Source: Gemmatimonadota bacterium (GTDB lineage Bacteria; Gemmatimonadota; Gemmatimonadetes; Longimicrobiales; Gaopeijiaceae). From it: a stretch of 64,000 nucleotides of DNA. The stretch covers positions 19,001 through 83,000 of the forward strand of contig JADFSR010000019.1 in assembly GCA_022560615.1 (NCBI GenBank), in the 5' to 3' direction. A program made the position numbers and the translations under genes. Below are positions 60,177 to 64,000 of the stretch, in pieces. Positions within the stretch are counted from its first letter, which is position 1. Every line of letters begins with the position of its first letter. Below the pieces are notes generated by a model. The model made no database searches, was not told where the DNA came from, and saw only the letters and a program-made list of their open reading frames with translations.

Positions 60177-61031
60177 TCATGGAAGGGGCGGCGTGCCCTC
60201 CGGTGAGATCCACGGGATGTCGACCCAGCCGAGCGCAGCCGCCCCCACGATCGCGAGCAAAATGATGCTCAAGACGAGCATTACTAGGGACCTCGACCTG
60301 GTAGCGGCGGGAGCAATACCGCCGTCCGTCGCCTCGACGATCGATGCTTCCACCTCGGTCAGCGTAGAGTCGTCCCCCCCCTCCACCGCCCCCGCGAGCG
60401 GGTCCAGGAGCCCGGCCAGCTCGTCCGGGGGAAGCATATTGCTTGGGGTGGCCGAGGCGGCCGGACCGGTGACCGCCCGGATCGGCGCCGCCGTGCCATC
60501 TACAGCCGACCAGGCATCTTCAGTCGACGCGGCGAGCAGAACCACGTCGGTCGCCATCTCCAAGATCGCCGACTTGCCATCCGAATCATCCCCAACGTAC
60601 GTGACCAGCGTGACACCGGCCTCCACGAAACCGCGGGACAGGCGTCTCCATCGCTCGCTCCCGAGGACTGCGGCAGGATCGGCGGTCGCCGTGCCCGCAG
60701 TGATGAAGAAGAACGTACCCTCGTCGGTCCGCTTGGCAACGCGCCGCACGGACGAGCCGAAGAGCACGGTGTCCGTGACGCCTTCCGTGTTGTCGGTTTC
60801 AAGGCATTCATGAAGCGTCGCGCCCGCGAGCGCGGTGTCAGCGAGTACAACCCTTCGACCGGACCGGCTCCATGCCCTGACGATGTCGACGGTGGCCTCG
60901 ATCGCCCAACCATCCTCCCGTGCCCTCCTGGTAGCGACTACCGCGACAAGCCTTCCCGGACGCTCGGCATGCTCCGGGAGGACCGGAGTGGCGTTTGCGT
61001 CGAAAGCGCACCACTCGGGGAGGTCTGCCAT
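60177..61031 (-). CDS. Hypothetical protein: degenerate MinD/ParA-like domain with a C-terminal membrane anchor
   Basis: 284 residues. The first 170 resemble the fold of ParA/CpsD-type ATPases (RLVAVVATRRAREDGWAIEA, then RRVVLADTALAGATLHECLE in the place of the VLLIDaDl segment), but the P-loop GKGGxGKT is absent, so nucleotide binding is doubtful. A linker is followed by one hydrophobic helix near the C-terminus (LVMLVLSIILLAIVGAAALG). ATG 61031 (MADLPEWC) is likely; the frame is open to 61253. It lies between rsfS and smc. Confidence 0.6.
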   Translation of the reverse strand: MADLPEWCAFDANATPVLPEHAERPGRLVAVVATRRAREDGWAIEATVDIVRAWSRSGRRVVLADTALAGATLHECLETDNTEGVTDTVLFGSSVRRVAKRTDEGTFFFITAGTATADPAAVLGSERWRRLSRGFVEAGVTLVTYVGDDSDGKSAILEMATDVVLLAASTEDAWSAVDGTAAPIRAVTGPAASATPSNMLPPDELAGLLDPLAGAVEGGDDSTLTEVEASIVEATDGGIAPAATRSRSLVMLVLSIILLAIVGAAALGWVDIPWISPEGTPPLP

Positions 61032-61200
61032 AGGTGCAGGGGCCTCGTAGCCACTCCGCGACTGATGCGGAGTAGTCGGTTGCTTGGTCGATTCGGCCAC
61101 GGCATCGATGCCGGCCGGCAATAAGTTAGGTCCCCGGCGCCCGTGTAGCAAACCCGTGCATCCCCCCAAAAACCCAAGCGCGCCGGGGCTTGTTGAAGGA

Positions 61201-61566
61201 TCAGGGCTCCTGGGCAGGCTCCCACCGGGGCGCGTCCCCCCAGAGATTCTCAAGCTGGTAGAAATCTCGCGATTGCGGGTGGAATACGTGGACGACGAAG
61301 TCGATGTAGTCCAGCAATACCCAGCGACCTCCGCTCAACCCCTCGACGTGTGCGGGACGAACGTTCTCCTTCTTGAGTTCATCCGCCACGTGTTCTGCGA
61401 TCGCTCTGACTTGAACGTCCGAGGTCCCACTCGCCAGCACGAAGTAGTCGGTCGCGGTCGAGATGCCACGCAGATCCAGAATCAGGACGCCGTGTCCCTT
61501 GCTCTCGAGCGCGAGGTCGGCCGCACGAGTGACTTCGTCGGGGAAGTCCCGTGCATCCGCCCTCAC
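61201..61566 (-). CDS. rsfS: Ribosomal silencing factor RsfS
   Basis: Binds uL14 and blocks subunit joining under starvation. Seen: KGHGVLILDLRGISTATDYF, SGTSDVQVRAIAEHVADEL, and VLLDYIDFVVHVFHPQSRDF with LENLWGDAP, the family signature. 121 residues. GTG start 61566 lies 5 bp after the rplI stop. The C-terminal tail RWEPAQEP ends the protein. Confidence 0.95.
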   Translation of the reverse strand: MRADARDFPDEVTRAADLALESKGHGVLILDLRGISTATDYFVLASGTSDVQVRAIAEHVADELKKENVRPAHVEGLSGGRWVLLDYIDFVVHVFHPQSRDFYQLENLWGDAPRWEPAQEP

Positions 61567-61571
61567 CGCCG

Positions 61572-62027
61572 CTAGCCCTCTTCCCGCTCCACCCGCACCT
61601 CGATGCTCACCTCGACCTCAGCGTGTAGCCGGATCGTGATGGCTTCGACACCGAGCGCCTTGATCGGCTCGTCGAGCAGGACCGCCTTTTTGTCGAGCTC
61701 GAAGTCCAGCCCGCCCTGGTTGGCGCGCTCGGTGATGTCCGTGGCAGTCACGGAACCGAACAGCTTGCCGTCGTCCCCTGCGCGCTCTACGAACGTGAGC
61801 GACACGCCCTCGAGCTGCGAAGCCCGCCGACGTGCTTCGAGGTAGCCGCGGCGTGAGCTCTGTTCAGCGCGCGTCTGCTCCTCTTCCAGGCGTCGAATAT
61901 TCACATCGCTGGCCGTAAACGCGAGCCCCTGCGGTATGAGGTAGTTACGGCCATATCCAGGCCGGACCTGCACGACCTCGCCAGCCTCTCCGAGGTTCTC
62001 GACTGCCTTCTTCAGGATCAACTTCAT
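61572..62027 (-). CDS. rplI: Ribosomal protein bL9
   Basis: The N-terminal domain has MKLILKKAVENLGEAGEVVQVRPGYGRNYLIPQGLA, with the family's conserved Gly/Arg/Asn residues (split here: KLILKKAVENLG, VRPGYGRNYLIPQGLA), then the connecting helix and the C-terminal domain with KLFGSVTATDI. 151 residues. ATG 62027 has GGAGGAACG directly upstream. It lies 19 bp after the DUF2232-like gene. Confidence 0.96.
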   Translation of the reverse strand: MKLILKKAVENLGEAGEVVQVRPGYGRNYLIPQGLAFTASDVNIRRLEEEQTRAEQSSRRGYLEARRRASQLEGVSLTFVERAGDDGKLFGSVTATDITERANQGGLDFELDKKAVLLDEPIKALGVEAITIRLHAEVEVSIEVRVEREEG

Positions 62028-62046
62028 CGTTCCTCCAAAGCGTCTT

Positions 62047-62991
62047 TCAGGCGGCGCGTTCCGCAATGCGTCCGCGTACGTCCAGATAGATGTCACCCAG
62101 TCCGATCAATAGCGCTCCACCAAGTACCAGAGTCGGCACGAGCAGGAGTCCGACCGCCGTTACGAAGAATCCGAGCAGCGACACACCGCCTCTCATGAAC
62201 ACGACGACGGCGGCGCCGCGCAAAGCGCACAGCGCGCCCATGAAGACCACTGCGTTGGCCCCCACACGCCCGAGCGGCTCGCTCACACGCGTGACGAGGA
62301 GCAGAAGCCCCCCGACAAAGACCCACACCAGTTGGTCGTGGAATCGAAAATCCTTCAAGGGGCCCAGAGCCTGTTCACGACTGTCCGTCAGGCGGGCATA
62401 CATCCACCACACGACGCACAGGGCCGCCATGGAAGCCACGCCGGTAATCGCCGGAAACACCTCCATCTGTGCCTCCGCCATGTCGTACATCGACAGGACG
62501 AGAGCTGGTGCGAGCGCTTGACCCCCACGCAACGTCACGAGTTGGTCCAGCATCTGGGCAATCGTGAATTGGACTCGATCGGTGATCGCCCAATCCAGCG
62601 CACTCCACGCTCCTGCGCGGACCGCGATGAAGCCCGCCGTGACGGTGCCGGCACCGAGGACGGCCATCAAAGCCCATGTCGACGGCTTCGACGCCGGCCG
62701 CGCCAGCGACAGCGCGACGAACCATCCGCCGAGTAGGAGCGCCCACGCTCTATCGATGAACCACACTCCATCGCGGACCCCCGATACGGTCACCAACATC
62801 GCGAGCAAGACAGCGGCGAACGTCCCCAAGCCCCGCATGCCCTTCACGCCAACCAGCAGCAGGAAGGGGATCGCAAGCAGCACGCCGGCGTTGGTGACAG
62901 AGGCGAAGAAGACGACCGCGAGCAGGGCGGCGGCGCCACGCCAGCTGCTACCTTCCCCCGCCGCGACCTCTACTGAACTGCGATCCGACAC
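62047..62991 (-). CDS. DUF2232/YybS-like polytopic membrane protein
   Basis: 314 residues with about eight hydrophobic segments. No enzymatic motif. In many bacteria a DUF2232 protein is encoded between rpsR and rplI, as here, and this location is the main support for the family call. It starts 6 bp after the stop of the S6-S18 reading frame. Function unknown. Confidence 0.7.
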   Translation of the reverse strand: MSDRSSVEVAAGEGSSWRGAAALLAVVFFASVTNAGVLLAIPFLLLVGVKGMRGLGTFAAVLLAMLVTVSGVRDGVWFIDRAWALLLGGWFVALSLARPASKPSTWALMAVLGAGTVTAGFIAVRAGAWSALDWAITDRVQFTIAQMLDQLVTLRGGQALAPALVLSMYDMAEAQMEVFPAITGVASMAALCVVWWMYARLTDSREQALGPLKDFRFHDQLVWVFVGGLLLLVTRVSEPLGRVGANAVVFMGALCALRGAAVVVFMRGGVSLLGFFVTAVGLLLVPTLVLGGALLIGLGDIYLDVRGRIAERAA

Positions 62992-62997
62992 GTTCGA

Positions 62998-63663
62998 TCA
63001 GCCTTCGGTACGCCGCGTGTACGGGACCAACGCGAGATATCGTGCGCGCTTCACAGCCCGGCCAAGCTGACGCTGGAAACCGGCGGAGACCTTCGTAGTA
63101 CGCTTCGGCAGAATCTTGCCTTGCTCGGTCATGAAATGTGATAGCGTGCCAACGTCCTTGTAGTCGAGGACGAGGATGGGCGGACCCTCCATCCTACGAC
63201 GGCGCCCGCGTGGGCCCGAGAATTCCGGGGGCCCGGCACGGTTGTGAGCCTCCTCTTCGACCTCTTCCTCTTTGGGCTCGTCTTCCTCCTGCTCGTCCTC
63301 GTCCTCGTCCCTTTCGGCGCCCTCGGCCGTGGCACGAGGCCGGGCCTCGCCCAGAACCGAGGCGCCGCTGGTGAGCTCACCCTCGCTTACCACGAGCAGA
63401 TACCGCATCACCTCGCCGTCGAGCTTGAGCAGGCGTTCGTACTCCGGCAGGGCCTCCGGAGCCGCCGTGAAGTGCGCCACGACGTAGTAGCCAGTCGACA
63501 GCTTGTCGATCGGGTAGGCGAGCTGGCGGGTTCCCCAGTGATCGATCGCGGAGACCTCACCGCCCTTGGAGGTCACCAGCTCGTGGAGTTTCTCGAGCTT
63601 GACCGTGACGGCGTCCTCTAGGAGCGCCGGGTCGAGAATGTACACGACCTCGTAAAGCCGCAT
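62998..63663 (-). CDS. Fused ribosomal proteins bS6 and bS18 in one reading frame
   Basis: 221 residues without an internal stop. Residues 1-95 are S6 ([48 protein letters not shown]). Residues about 96-160 are a linker, first strongly acidic (Glu/Asp runs), then basic (RGRRRRM). Residues about 160-221 are S18 ([51 protein letters not shown]). S6 and S18 are neighbours and bind each other in the 30S subunit, so a fusion is structurally feasible. ATG 63663 has GAGGGAA eight bases upstream. An internal ATG before S18 (MEGPPIL) might also start a separate S18; ssb, often between the two genes, is missing. Confidence 0.88.
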   Translation of the reverse strand: MRLYEVVYILDPALLEDAVTVKLEKLHELVTSKGGEVSAIDHWGTRQLAYPIDKLSTGYYVVAHFTAAPEALPEYERLLKLDGEVMRYLLVVSEGELTSGASVLGEARPRATAEGAERDEDEDEQEEDEPKEEEVEEEAHNRAGPPEFSGPRGRRRRMEGPPILVLDYKDVGTLSHFMTEQGKILPKRTTKVSAGFQRQLGRAVKRARYLALVPYTRRTEG

Positions 63664-63854
63664 GATTCGTTCCCTCGGTCCGTGGGTTGGAACGGGCCCC
63701 GTCATGTCGACCATCTTGGCTGCGGCGCCAGTGGTAGGACGGAGCGGGATAACTGCCTGTGCCGCTTTCGGCAGGGCGGAAAAGCTAGTGGATCGGAAGC
63801 GGAGGAGGAAGCGCTCCTCGGTGCCAGCACCCCGCGGGAGAACTGCGGCAGGCC

Positions 63855-64000
63855 CTAGAAGGCTGTTGAAGGAGTACAGTGGGCCGCGCACATGGTGCTT
63901 GCGCGCGTTCAGGCAAGGAACGACGAGGAGTCGTAGCCGAGCGGGCACCGCCGCCGAAGGCGGTGGTCCGACGAGGAGAGACGATGGATCAACCGCGCGG
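63855..64000 (+). repeat. Structured intergenic repeat, cut by the window end (R6)
   Basis: The left end CTAGAAGGCTGTTGAAGGAG matches R5's end type, and the following core AACGACGAGGAGTCGTAGC, the CACCGCCGCC hairpin and GAGGAGAGACGATGG match R2 almost base for base. Compared with R2 the first hairpin is shortened. It lies 190 bp upstream of the S6-S18 gene. Confidence 0.85.

Noticed and set aside
28272..64000. Repeats as a CRISPR array
   Set aside because: Copies are dispersed, hundreds of bases long and not separated by regular spacers; no cas gene is present.

Overview
The window looks like a chromosomal segment from a high-GC, Gram-negative bacterium. It encodes a TonB-dependent outer-membrane receptor, a TolC-type channel, lipoprotein-like and Sec-type signals, UppS and CdsA, an MglA-type GTPase and a probable bacillithiol deacetylase. 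Gene content and order suggest Gemmatimonadota or a neighbouring phylum, but this is inference and no marker was compared against a database. Coding is dense, most genes are in tight operons, and I saw no tRNA, rRNA or CRISPR array.

Layout. 1-5.6 kb, minus strand: rplM-rpsI-rpsB-tsf-pyrH-frr-uppS-cdsA, a translation and envelope-lipid operon with a strong promoter before rplM and a MITE inserted at the rpsI stop codon. 5.6-14.3 kb: a primary-type sigma factor, lepB, a matrixin-like protease, a cobalamin riboswitch with a BtuB-like receptor, an NtrC-family regulator, thpR and a DMT transporter. 14.4-22.3 kb: a genomic island bounded by a duplicated 3' part of comM. It holds a decayed IS1595-type transposase, a four-gene double-glycine peptide cluster (precursor, membrane protein, ABC ATPase, stand-alone C39 protease), an ISAzo13-type element split by a -1 frameshift, hicBA, and a remnant of a serine recombinase next to the intact comM. 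22.3-29.3 kb: comM, the three-gene proton-translocating transhydrogenase pntAA-pntAB-pntB, a group II PLP decarboxylase and an RsbRD_N-like protein.

29.5-45.6 kb: a very large NtrY-like kinase, a creatininase-like protein, a TolC/HlyD/MacB-type efflux cluster without a local ATPase, a BshB1-like deacetylase, a HIRAN-like protein, an IS630-family insertion sequence, a cysteine desulfurase and mnmA (a plausible sulfur relay for tRNA thiolation). 45.9-60.2 kb, minus strand: dnaJ, grpE, cinA, pgsA, mglA, recR, ybaB, dnaX, the SRP RNA, yraN, a regulated DAHP synthase, an MBL-fold hydrolase and smc. 60.2-64 kb: a degenerate MinD/ParA-like membrane protein, rsfS, rplI, a DUF2232-like membrane protein, and one reading frame that fuses ribosomal proteins S6 and S18.

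Two signals stand out. First, the peptide cluster in the comM island: the precursor appears to carry both an export-type signal and a double-glycine leader, and the C39 protease is a separate, probably lipid-anchored protein. Second, a family of structured intergenic repeats with about ten members in 64 kb, from 19 bp to about 430 bp. They share an internal multi-hairpin core but have three different terminal inverted repeats, and several sit exactly on the stop or start codon of the adjacent gene.
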